Below are positions 53,701 to 63,491 of a stretch of DNA of 64,000 bases, in pieces. Each line of letters opens with the position of its first letter. Within the stretch, counting starts at the first letter, position 1. The DNA is from Himantopus leucocephalus (taxonomy: Eukaryota > Chordata > Aves > Charadriiformes > Recurvirostridae): contig RSEF01000001.1 in the NCBI GenBank assembly GCA_003993805.1, forward strand, positions 95,965,089-96,029,088. Direction: 5' to 3'. The position numbers and the translations under genes are program-made. Under the pieces are notes generated by a model, which did not search any database, was not told where the DNA came from, and saw nothing but the letters and a program-made list of their open reading frames with translations.

Positions 53701-55380
53701 GACCTGTCTCAGCTGTTAGTGGCCAGGTCCCTGGGGATCTCCGGCATTTGTTTCCACGCAACTCCCTGATCTCCAGGATCTTCCCCCACCTCCAGGATCT
53801 TTCCTCCACTGAGGATCTTCAGCTTTTAGCCCTTTTTTTTAGCTGCTGGCCCCCAGTTTTCCCAAAATCACAAGGCACGATCAGCCTCCTAATTGGTGGT
53901 ACTGTCTCATGTCTCTTTATTAATGGGAAGATTCAGGATACAGCACTCCTGTTTAGACCTGGTGTTATCAAAATTTACAACCAGCCCATAAAGGCTGCAC
54001 ATAGGAAGTTGCACACGTGTACCTGAGAGTTCAAAAGTTCAGTTTTGAACATATACCTCCCCTCCATGCATCCAATTATCTATTGTCTATAAGCATTCAC
54101 TTCTTTTTTTTCCCCTACAACAGCCTCAAAGCCCAATTTTAATGTTATTTAGAGATACACTATCCACATGCCTTTTAGCTGCAGGTAACTCAGTTCTTGC
54201 CGGATCTTTTTGACTTCCCAGCTCTAGAGTTTGTTAGGTTCACAAGAACTTTTAATTTGTACATAAGAATTTTTAGTTTGCAACTTTCTGGAGATTTCTG
54301 GAATTGCTCTCTGAACATTTTGGTTTGGCTGAAGTGAGAACAGCCTGATTCAAAATCATACTAGTTTCCTTCCGGGGCAGGTGAATGTCCCTATAATATG
54401 TAACACAGAGGCTTCTCTGCAGAAGTTGACATAAATGTACATTTTGTGTAACTTGTGTTCTTTTGGGGAAAAGTAAGAAGAAAACCATGTGGAAAGCAGA
54501 TGTCTAACTTTCAGCAAAAGAGACATTTAATTACTTACTAATGAAATATATATTTTGCTCTTGGGATTTTACTGGAGATGGAAGAAAAAGGATCTGAATC
54601 CCAAAATCATGATGACTCATTCACATTACGTTATCCTGAATGTTCAGACATGCTTGGAGAAAATGCTTATCTAGGGCCTGAAGAAGGCCAGTCAAATCTT
54701 ATATTAGCTGCTTGAATTTTATGGCTAGTAGTAATCCTAACAAGAAACAGTGAGTATATTTGTATATATTCATTCATATTGTGTATATATGTATCATTCA
54801 TTAGCAGACTAGATATTTTTCCAACTAGAACTCCAAATAACACATTTAATAGCAGAGGCAAGGAATACTGCAAGGTAGGAGCAAGGCTAATCATGTTGTT
54901 TCATAGTCTGCTTGGCTAGTGTTATTAAAAAAAAGACCGCTGAGTCCAAAACAGAAGCACTATAAATGGACCTAATCTTCTGGTGGTGATTTCCTTCACT
55001 TTTTTTTGAAAATCAAAGCCTCTTAGGGTATCTTTCATCAGAACCACAACATGGAGCTGTCACAAATAACTGGTTACTTTGAAAAAAATGGAGCTTTTAA
55101 ATAAAATTAATTGTTGTTTCAGAGGAATAGCAATCAAACAGCAGACCTAGTTAAATGAATTTTGAAGCAACAGTGTTCCATGGAATTACAATATTTTTGT
55201 TGTAATCACAAATGTTACATTTATTCGGAATTTGGTATCAAAGGAAAGTAGAAAACAAGTTCCGAGTGCTGTGGAAATGTCACTTCTTTTCCTGCTGTTT
55301 GCTTTAAAGAAAACATTTTTAATTCCTTTGTTCTAAAGCCAGCTTCAGTTATAGTTGTGTCTAGCTTGTATCTGATAATC
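50711..55380. other. Mostly unique non-coding DNA
   Basis: No exon or RNA gene can be named. A compact GC-richer block at about 52200-52420 and another at about 53570-53830 stand out from their AT-rich surroundings. The second contains two small tandem repeats (listed). The 139-codon minus frame at 51382-51801 has no recognisable domain. Confidence 0.55.
53688..53827. repeat. Two adjacent short minisatellites (20 bp x2, 19 bp x3)
   Basis: CTCAGCTGTTAGTG starts at 53688 and again at 53708 (period 20). Then CTCCAGGATCTT starts at 53771 and 53790, with a weaker copy CTGAGGATCTT at 53809 (period 19). The surrounding 53570-53830 block is GC-rich compared with its neighbours. It may be part of an unrecognised older retroelement. 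Confidence 0.7.
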
Positions 55381-55680
55381 TCATATTATAGAACATGGAC
55401 TGGAAGGGGCCTCTGGAGGTCTTCTGGTCCAACCCACCATTCAAAGCAGGGACAAGTTACAGCTCAAGCTGCTGTTCACTCAAATTTTTAATATCTCCAA
55501 TAACCTCTCTTTGCAGACTATTCCAGTGCCTGACACTCTCACGGTTATTCTAACATCTAACCAGAAATTTCCTTGCTGCAACTTGTACCTGTTTCTTCTT
55601 GTCCTGCCACTGTACTCCCCTGAGAATAATGTGGCTCCATTTTCTCCAAACCCTGCCATTCGTTGAAGACATTAAAACAC
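55381..55680 (-). mobile_element. CR1 LINE, ~300-bp 3' fragment
   Basis: GGACTGGAAGGGGCCTCTGG, AGGTCTTCTGGTCCAACCC, then TATTCCAGTGCCTGACACTC and CTTGTCCTGCCACTGTACTC are diverged CR1 blocks in reverse complement, so the element lies on the minus strand with its 3' end at the left. The terminal repeat is decayed (TCATATTATAGAAC). The right boundary is approximate. Confidence 0.88.
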
Positions 55681-58600
55681 TTCACTGTGCCTAAAGAAAA
55701 TCTTTCACTTCATAAAAACTAAAATGGAAAGATTTCTGCTGGCTTTCTATGAGACCGTTTTCCTTTCGGCATGACTCTGGATAGAAAGAAGCATTCCTGA
55801 TGGTTTTTGTGTGTTGTGTAACCCCAGTGACTAAGGAAGGAACAAAATTAACACAAATCGTGAAACAAAAATAAGCTTCTGAACATGTGGACTTTGTTAA
55901 AGAGTAGTAAATTGGTAGTACAAAGCCATATTTGAAAGAATAATTTTAAATGTAAATGTTTGCATCTTGAATAGACATTTGCTATGTCAGAATATTTCTA
56001 AGAATACTCAGTCTTGGAAGGGGTAGAAGTGTAATTGCATTAAATTCTTCCTTATGTATTTTTTCTCTTGATGCTGCATATATTTTAACAGAAGAATGGG
56101 TGCAGTTAAATGATTCATCATCCCCCATTCTTTTGATGCTGAACTGTTTCACAAGCACAGGTTCTTAATAAATTTTACAAGGTAAAATCTGAGAGCCAGT
56201 ATATGTTTTGAGTTCCTGACCCTAGAAGGATCAGCGTTAGATTCTTGCTGTTCACAGAAATAGCACTACTTTTCAGCTGAAAACTCAGTATCTTTGTTTT
56301 CTCTGTGTGGTCTTTCGCTGAACACCACATGGCTTTCACTTCCAGGTATTCCAGTAATTGTGCCGTCGAAGTGCAGCACCACAGCTTGATGTGATTGCCT
56401 GTTACGATCTTTGATTATGATGGAAGTGTGTTTCCAGCTACATCACTCCATCGCTCCTCAGTCAAATTCAGTTTCAGTTGGAGGGAGCTCTGCCATCCCC
56501 TGCCTGTCATTTGCTATTGTCCTCTTTCATTGAGTTCAACCTGTTGATGTTCTGATTGCCAAAGGCGTATCATTTGATTTTGAAAAGCCTCCTCCTCGGT
56601 GAACGCTTCGGGGTATTTTCAGCTCTATTTAGATTTGTGCATTGCAGTTTTAAATTGCTACTTTGGGCTCTATTAAAACAATTTTCAAAAAGAAAATGTC
56701 AGTGTGCACAAACAGGTAATTGAAAATAGCACTGCCTAGGAACAAATACGGTTTTCCTGCAGATTTCCTTAGCTTTTGTTTAAAAGCGCAGCATTAGTAT
56801 TATGCTAGTGGTTTTTTTTTTTATTTGGTGCAAGTGCTAATCATGATAAAATGTCGTTGGCTTGGGTAGCTGTATAATGCTTGTTAACATAGCCATTTGT
56901 GCAAGAACAAATGATCTGTAGGAGTTGTGGTACACACAAGTCAGAAATCCCAGGTAGTAGTCCATTAACCTCAGGAGTGCAGTTCCTATTAATTTATGAA
57001 TGTTCGTTATTATTTTACAGCATAAAAGACTTTATTCATTCCATGCACATTCAGCTTATAGTAGTCTAGTGTTGTCTGTGAGTGGTAAAATACTCAATAT
57101 TCAGCATCTTATAATCAGAAAATATTTTTATTCTGGAGTCACAACAATATATCTTCCAACTCTGGCAAACTGTGTAAACTGCATAGCTAGTATCTTGATC
57201 TCTTGTGCCTTCTGAAGCCATTTATACTAGTGCAAATAATTATGCATCACTTTATCGACTTAGCCTCACTTTGCCTTCCTTTTCCACCTGTGTAAATTCT
57301 ACACTAAGACCAAGACATTCATTTAGCTTCGGTGGGAGCAGTATAGATGAGGGTCATAGAGGGAGCTTGGAGAATTGTCTGTAACATTGTAGATTAAATT
57401 TTCTTTAATAAATTTTTTTAGTGAAGCATCGCTACTTTCAGCTTCAAAACATTATTAAAAGAATTATTCCAAAACATTGTAAAAAATAATCCATTAGGAC
57501 CAAATTCGTGTGTTTCATCACTAATTTGTTCCTGAAGCTAAGAGGGCTCCGTAATTCTCAGGATAGCATTTTCTTATTCCACATGTGTTATTGACAGGAT
57601 CTTAGTAGTGGATGAAGCATAGATTTCTATTTAATTTCAGTAGGCCATTTAATTTCTTGTATGGATCAGTTCAGGTCTACAGGAAAGCACTGCAGATGCT
57701 TAAAGCGCTCTTCTATATATCGACTGGTGCAATTCACTTCTCTGTATTACATAAAATGGTATAACTGCATGATTCCACAACCTAATCTCTTCTTTTCTCC
57801 TGGTCAAGTCAACTCTGAGTGCTTCATTCAGTACAGATGTACCTCCCAGAAGCAACCTACTTCGGTAGCAAGTGTTCTGCACTATTCCCTTGTGTTGTCT
57901 CAGTCCTTTTTGAACATGAAAATTCAATGTAAAAGAAAGGAAACCTGCAACAGAAAGCAAAAAGCATAATTATGTTGTAAATGCTACAGGTGCTTCCAGG
58001 AAGACTTAAGGAAGATTGAGGGACTTTTATTGACCTAAGCATTTTGGAAACCAAAGTCAAACTTGTTCCATCAGTCTGTGGCATTAAATGGATCAACTCT
58101 GAACTATCTTGATAATATCACCCAGGACTGGCTGTTGGAAGGAGGTCAGCACATTCTCTGCTGCTCATCAGCTCCTTCTCACTGCCTTAGACATCGTTTG
58201 ATGTTTGTATAGTACTAGAGTGGCTCTACGTTTGTTGAACTTCTTGGTCTTAGAAGATTTACTGTTGCTATAAAAAATTGGGAGGTTGATCTTTGGAAGT
58301 CTGAGTTATTGAAATTGTGTTCACTTCCAGTCAGTCTTCATTCATTCACAGATATCTCCCAAAGAAGATAAAGCTGCCTTTTCAATCAGTATCTCTTTGA
58401 CAATTTCTTTTGGAATGAAATCCTTGTGCATCAGTGTTGCCTACATGCGCACATGGGATCCATATGCTCTGTTATGCAGCAGGTTGAGAGGGGATCTGCG
58501 CATGGAGCAACAGCTACATTTTGGGTGTATGCTCCCCAGTTGTTCCTGTGCCCGAGCTAATGCCTAGGTAAGCACTTTGACTCTCAGCGGTGCTGTCATC

Positions 58601-61006
58601 ATGCGGTTTGTGGCTTTCAGATGCTGTGTGCAGAGCACCGGTGGGTTAAGGTCTGTTTGGCTTTGCTGGAGGGCAAGTCAGGAGCACTTGCTTGGTCAGG
58701 CAGAGCTTAGAGGCAGAGGCAATTGAAGAAGTGGTGGTGTGTTGCCTTTTGGCTGTGACCGTGAGCTTTCCCCTTGGGCTGACCACCCAGGCGGCATGCC
58801 AGCTGTAGCGCAGGCTCTCCTGGCACCCCTGCCTGTTCTCACACCTTCCTCCTGACCGTCCTCCACGTCGGATCTGAGAGAGGTGCAGCATCAGGAGCAG
58901 CCAACGAGGTGCTCAGATCTGCATGGAAATGGTTCAAAGCACCTTCTTCACAAAACAGGCAGGCTTTCCTCACAAGAGGTGCAGCAAGGAGAAACAGTGG
59001 CTGTGCTCACATTTTAGGTAGTAGGAGGTACTCAAACTGCAGGATTGTTCCAAAGTTCTTGTATACTGAAACAGAAAATTTTTAGAAGCCAGAAATATAT
59101 TTACAATATACGCATAAGTATAGACTTTAGTACAATTGGGGGCACAACACGGGGGGAGAAGGGGCTTGGAGCATCTTGGTCTTACTATAGTATGCATAAT
59201 AATATCATAATTTAAGATGTGATTTCCTCAGTTTTATTCTGCTGCTAAGCTATTACTCATCTTGACTGCATTGTGTATTATGCATGAAGACAAACTTAAG
59301 CTTTGTGGAAAGAATATTATCTTGGGATTTCTCATGTCCAAAAGTGCATGTTGTTTAACAATGTGTTTAGAGAACATCAGCTTCAATCTAAAAGGATTTT
59401 GTGTTGGTTTTTGTTTGTGATGTCTGTTACTGGTGACACACACGAGCACAGTCACACACACGCCTACAAGCAGAACAACCTGCAGGGGGAAAAGGGAAAA
59501 CCCCAGTCTTAAATGAAGGTAATGAAAGCTTTTTCAAAAGCAATGTTGTCAAATTCAAAAGTGGCTAAAGAGGAGCAGGAGGAAAATATTTAAATGTAAC
59601 TACATCCATTTCTACCAGCTAATAAAGTGAGCATTTTCATTGCTTTCTCTAGTGGGAAAATCAAGCAAAAGAGCTTCCTTTACCACTAGTTTCTATAGTG
59701 ACAGTATCCTCAAAATCATCTTTATGGAATCAAAAATAACTTGATAGTACGGTGTAGAAATGGAGCTTAACCAGGGCTTTCTATCCCGCAGAAAATTGTT
59801 AACGATCTTGAGGAGTGAGAATTTAAATTACATGGAACATTAAATTCTTCTAGTTTAGTAACTGAATGTTTGTTTGTTCCTGCTAATGAGGTAAGAGGTG
59901 GCAAAGGCCATCATCCACAGCCATGATGCTCACCATGGTTTTGCGTTGGAGTCCACAGGTGCTACATCTGCCCATTCCTTAATTTTCCCTTGGTCTAGGT
60001 GCAACTGAGCTGTCTGGTTTTCCTTGGGGTCTGTGACATATCTCCTCAGCACAGACACGAGGGAGCTGAACCTGACCGCGGGATGGATGGGGGAGTGGCA
60101 CAGCTCCCTTCTGATCACATGAACCCACCTTCACAGCTGGAGGTACAAACCCACAGATCTCTGCCCCCTCCTACCCCGGCAGCATCCCCTTCTGCAACTG
60201 GCATCTCCTGCTGGTAATCACACCTTTCTTCCTCCTCTCTGCTGTTGGTTTCTCTTTCCTCAGCTGTTCCCACAGCCAAATCAGCAGTGAAAACATGTCT
60301 GTTTTCTTGCCTTTTTGCCCTCAAATTCCTTTGTCTCTGTCAGCCCCTGCTCTGTAATGTACACCCTGTTTTCCTCTTTGGGAATTTTTCAAGTGTCTCC
60401 TACTCCCACTCCTGTTTCCAGCTAAGGACCAAAGTGGTCTTCCTTATTTCTTTCTTTTGGTCTGACTGTAGAGTTCATCAAATCCCTAAATATTTCAGTT
60501 AACTTCTGTCTTTCATTATCTATGGGCTCATCTTCCAGACAGAGTGGGCAGTAATTTACAAAGGATTTAGCTAGTTCACGGCTGATTCATTATACACTGA
60601 GGCATTAAATATTGAGCAATTTTACATAATTAACCAGAATTCCTAAATTGCATGCAGGCAGGTTCCTCAGCCAGTCACAGCTGATTATGCTTCAGTTACT
60701 GATGAATAGTAGCACTAAAAAAAAATTATCAGCTTCTTCCCGGGATTGTTTTCACAGGCGAGTCTGTCTGTCGTGATGCAGCCATTCCAGCAACCTGATT
60801 ATTTAGCTACTTAACTGATTTTACACTCAGAGCTGCAAGATATTGTTAGAGGAATAGTTCATTCATTTCCCATGAAGTTGAATTAAAAAGAATGATACTG
60901 TTCTATTTTATGTGTATCTATTATGTGTATCGATTTTAATGTCCTCTTATGTATCAGGTTTCATTATTCTTCATGGTTTCTGTTATTTGTTTTGCAAACA
61001 CACAAG
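55681..61006. other. Unique non-coding DNA, GC rising towards the right
   Basis: No gene can be named. The stretch about 56540-56900 has an intact, low-repeat look often seen in conserved non-coding elements. From about 58440 to 58930 and again at about 60030-60240 the sequence is richer in GC and CpG. The latter contains an exon-like stretch, listed separately. Confidence 0.55.
60050..60213 (+). other. Possible exon (weak)
   Basis: A pyrimidine-rich TATCTCCTCAG (a plausible acceptor, ending at 60049) precedes, and GTAATC (a plausible donor, from 60214) follows, an open + frame of 54 codons plus two bases. The frame begins His-Arg-His-Glu-Gly and continues into a Pro/Ser/Thr-rich stretch near its end (residues RSLPPPTPAASPSATG). 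The segment is GC-richer than its surroundings. No protein family was recognised, and such an arrangement can occur by chance. Confidence 0.15.
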
Positions 61007-61252
61007 TGTTGTGGTTTCAGCTGGGATAGTGTTGACTTTCTTATTAGCAGCTGGTGTAGTGCCATGTTTTGGATTTGGGATGGGAATGGTGTGGTAGTGC
61101 ACTGGTGGTTTTGGTTGTTGCTGAGCAGTCAAGGCCTTTTCTGCTCCTCACCCCACCCCACCAGCGAGCAGGCTGGGGGTGCACAAGATGTTGGGAGGGG
61201 ACAGAGCCGGGACAGCTGACCCCAACTGACCAAAGAGATATTCCATACTGTG

Positions 61253-61275
61253 TGACGTCATGCTCAGTATATAAA
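61253..61275 (+). promoter_or_regulatory. LTR core promoter: CRE palindrome plus TATA box
   Basis: TGACGTCA (61253-61260) is a perfect cAMP-response element (CREB/ATF site). TATATAAA follows at 61268-61275, and the start of transcription would be expected about 25-30 bp further on. The sister LTR has TGACATCA and no TATA box at the same places. Whether this promoter is active is not known. Confidence 0.65.
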
Positions 61276-61455
61276 GAGCTGGGGGAAGAAGGAAGGTGGG
61301 GATGTTTGGAGTGATGGTGTTTGTCTTCCCAAGTAACTATTACACGTGATGGAGCCCTGCTTTCCTGGAGATGGCTGAACACCTGCCTGCCCATGGGAAG
61401 CAGGGAATGAATTCCTTGTTTTGCTTTGCTTGTGTGCACAGCTTTTGCTCTACCC

Positions 61456-61461
61456 ATTAAA
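61456..61461 (+). promoter_or_regulatory. LTR poly(A) signal ATTAAA
   Basis: ATTAAA in the context CCCATTAAACTGTC lies about 190 bp after the TATA box, where the R-region poly(A) signal of this LTR type is expected. Confidence 0.6.
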
Positions 61462-61907
61462 CTGTCTTTATCTCAACCCACAAGTTTTTCCTCACTTATA
61501 CTCTTCTAGTTCTCTCCCCCACCCAAACTGGGCATAGTGAGCAAGCGGCTGTATGGTTTTAGCTGCCATCTGGGGTTAAACCACGACAGCAACTCAAGAA
61601 ATAATTATGAATAATGTAGGTCACCCATGAGAGCTGAGGGGGAGAAATGATCATCAAGTTGTTCTGTTCCTGGAAAATCAGAGAGAAGTGTTTGGGTGGT
61701 GAAAGCCTCCAAGGTAAAATACGCCCTCTGCTCAAAATTTCTGACGTGTTACCAGCTGTTCAGGGGAAAGAGACCTTTAAGGTGTAAGCAGTTCTGGGAG
61801 CTGTGCCGTCCAGGCGTGCCGTTGCCCTCTGCGGCTGGAGCCTGCAGGCACTCGCGCAGCCCTGGTGAGGAGCCGGGAGTGATGCTTCGTCCCTGCTGCA
61901 TGTTCAG

Positions 61908-62063
61908 AGCCTGCTGACGGGGACAGTGTCTCTCTCCCTCGAGGAGCAGCGGCTGGCAGCTGTGCCTGGGGAAAGCCAGCGCCTTACTGAGCCTGTACAT
62001 CCCTCCTCCCTGACGGTGCTGCAGACGGCTTTGCAGGACTACATTGAGGAATATAATTCCTGA
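61908..62063 (+). other. Possible terminal coding exon (weak)
   Basis: After a plausible acceptor (CTGCTGCATGTTCAG, ending at 61907) the + frame is open for 51 codons and ends in TGA at 62061-62063. The residues include SLSLEEQRLAAVPGE and end ALQDYIEEYNS. Most codons end in G or C, unlike neighbouring DNA, and AATAAA stands 37 bp after the stop. These are features of a last exon. The frame is closed upstream by TGA at 61866. I recognise no family, and there is no Met, so an upstream exon would be required. Confidence 0.2.
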
Positions 62064-62099
62064 CTGAAGCTTTAAAAAAAAAAAATATCAGTCACTCTG

Positions 62100-62105
62100 A
62101 ATAAA
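62100..62105 (+). promoter_or_regulatory. AATAAA, possible poly(A) signal
   Basis: AATAAA lies 37 bp after the TGA that ends the possible terminal exon, and a GT/T-containing stretch (TGTTTTGAAAGTGGTGTTTT) follows about 25 bp later, as in a cleavage region. In AT-rich DNA this hexamer is frequent by chance. Confidence 0.25.
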
Positions 62106-62216
62106 TGTCTTGCCTGCGCACTGCTGTTTTGAAAGTGGTGTTTTCCTTCCAGGGAAGCTGCTGCAGGAGGCTTCCCTGCAGGATGAGGCTTCCCCGCATT
62201 TTGTTAAAGGTGAGCA

Positions 62217-62278
62217 GTGTCTCCTACTCTGCCTTTCCACCTGCTANGGTGTCTCCTACTCTGCCTTTCCGCCTGCTA
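62217..62278. repeat. 30-bp direct duplication split by a single N
   Basis: GTGTCTCCTACTCTGCCTTT and the ten bases after it occur at 62217-62246 and 62249-62278 with one difference (CCAC versus CCGC). A lone N stands at 62247. As at 951 and 11342, this is most simply two unmerged contig ends. Confidence 0.85.
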
Positions 62279-62510
62279 GCCAGGCGCCAGTCCCCTGGGC
62301 TGCCCTTCCTGCCCGCTGTCACTCAGCAGCGCTGGCTGGGTGCCGTTCACAGCAACTGAATGTACTCCATTGTCATTGGACTCGTAATATTTGCTGAGGG
62401 AGCCACCTGGAGATATGGAAAGCCACCTGAGAAATTCTGATATTGAAGAAAATACCCGTAAAATCAATGCTTTTAATCCTGCAAATTAGCATGGAATGTA
62501 ACCACTTGCA

Positions 62511-62583
62511 TTCAGACCTAAACCTTGGATAAATATGTATTAATTTAATAATTAATATTTATTAATCCAGGATTTAGTCTGAA
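62511..62583. repeat. Strong inverted repeat able to form a 35-position hairpin
   Basis: The left arm (62511-62545) pairs with the right arm (62550-62583) around a loop of four bases (62546-62549). Counting outward, 31 of 34 pairing positions are Watson-Crick or G-T. There are three mismatches (62523/62572, 62531/62564, 62536/62559) and one bulged C (62518). The base of the stem is TTCAGAC on the left and GTCTGAA on the right. It could be a microRNA-like precursor, a palindromic transposon remnant or a cruciform. It has no TA or other duplicated target at its ends, and I recognise no known microRNA. Confidence 0.75.
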
Positions 62584-63475
62584 GACAGCTAAGACAATTT
62601 TAGTTTGGCTGCTCGGGTTGTTTCTTTTGAGCTTTGCCAACTTACTTATGCTTGCCTTTTTTTGTTGGAAGTGTTGAACTTTAAAGCCTACATTGGTGCC
62701 TAGCATACTGGTGTATCTTCAAATCAGAGATAAGTCAGTAGGATAAAAATAAACCAGACTGTTTTCTTGTTTTGAATATTGTAATCCATAGTATAATATT
62801 ATTCCCTTTTCTCCGTTAGAGGTCTGAATTAGCAATGACCCAAAGGCTTTTTTATTCATTAAAATAATTGGTTTTACCTTTCTATTCTTCTAAGGCCAGT
62901 GAATTTAAAATTCTTATAATTTTGCCTAAATGAAAACATATATTATGCAGTAGGGAAAAAGATGCATATGTGATTAGTCTATGATTATCTTGCTGTTAAA
63001 ATAAATCTAAACAAATGGGATTTTTATTGTTCCAGTGCAGACTATCTGGATGGTAAATTATTCTAAATTGGTCATAAGCCGCAGCCCATTCAAGTTTGTT
63101 CAGAGAGCATAGGCAAATGTGTAGCTTTTATTATTTTTAAATATAGTTAGCTTTATTCATTCTTGATGGCTTTTTCTGGTTATAGGTAATAAATGCAGCT
63201 ATATATTACTGCTTTGTGTACCTGGTATGTCAGCATGATATTTTTTAAAGCACCAATGATACGATTTGATTTGAATTTTTAATAACTGAGCACCTTGCAG
63301 AAGCCACTGTAAGTAAATTATGGTTAAAATTAGGTAGACACATAAAGTGAACTCAGTGTCAATTTGTCTTTGAACTCCAGATGTCTACTGTGAGAGGCAA
63401 CAGTGCGTGACCATAGGATGAATAAACAGTGTGTGCTACTGTAATGACGGAGAAATAGCAGTGCATTTGAATATA

Positions 63476-63491
63476 TATATACATGTATATA
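63476..63491. repeat. 16-bp AT-rich palindrome
   Basis: TATATACATGTATATA is a perfect palindrome within an AT-dinucleotide stretch. This is a simple sequence feature. Confidence 0.85.

Larger units (their letters stand above)
61007..61588 (+). mobile_element. Solo LTR, same family, with intact promoter motifs
   Basis: This 582-bp LTR starts TGTTGTGGTTTCAGCTGGG and ends GGGGTTAAACCACGACA. It contains the motifs of a working pol II unit in order: a perfect CRE (61253), a TATA box (61268) and ATTAAA (61456). No internal retroviral genes flank it. Flanks are ACAAG (left) and GCAAC (right), so no clean target-site duplication is visible. Either it has decayed or the ends were rearranged. It lies in opposite orientation to the LTR 10.3 kb to the left. 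The 137-codon minus frame and 81-codon plus frame inside it are not genes. Confidence 0.92.

Noticed and set aside
57325..57350. Possible relic of the same amniote repeat (TTCGGTGGGAGCAGTAT)
   Set aside because: Only about 17 bases match, which is not enough.
61044..61457. 137-codon minus frame and 81-codon plus frame
   Set aside because: Both lie wholly inside the solo LTR, which is non-coding.
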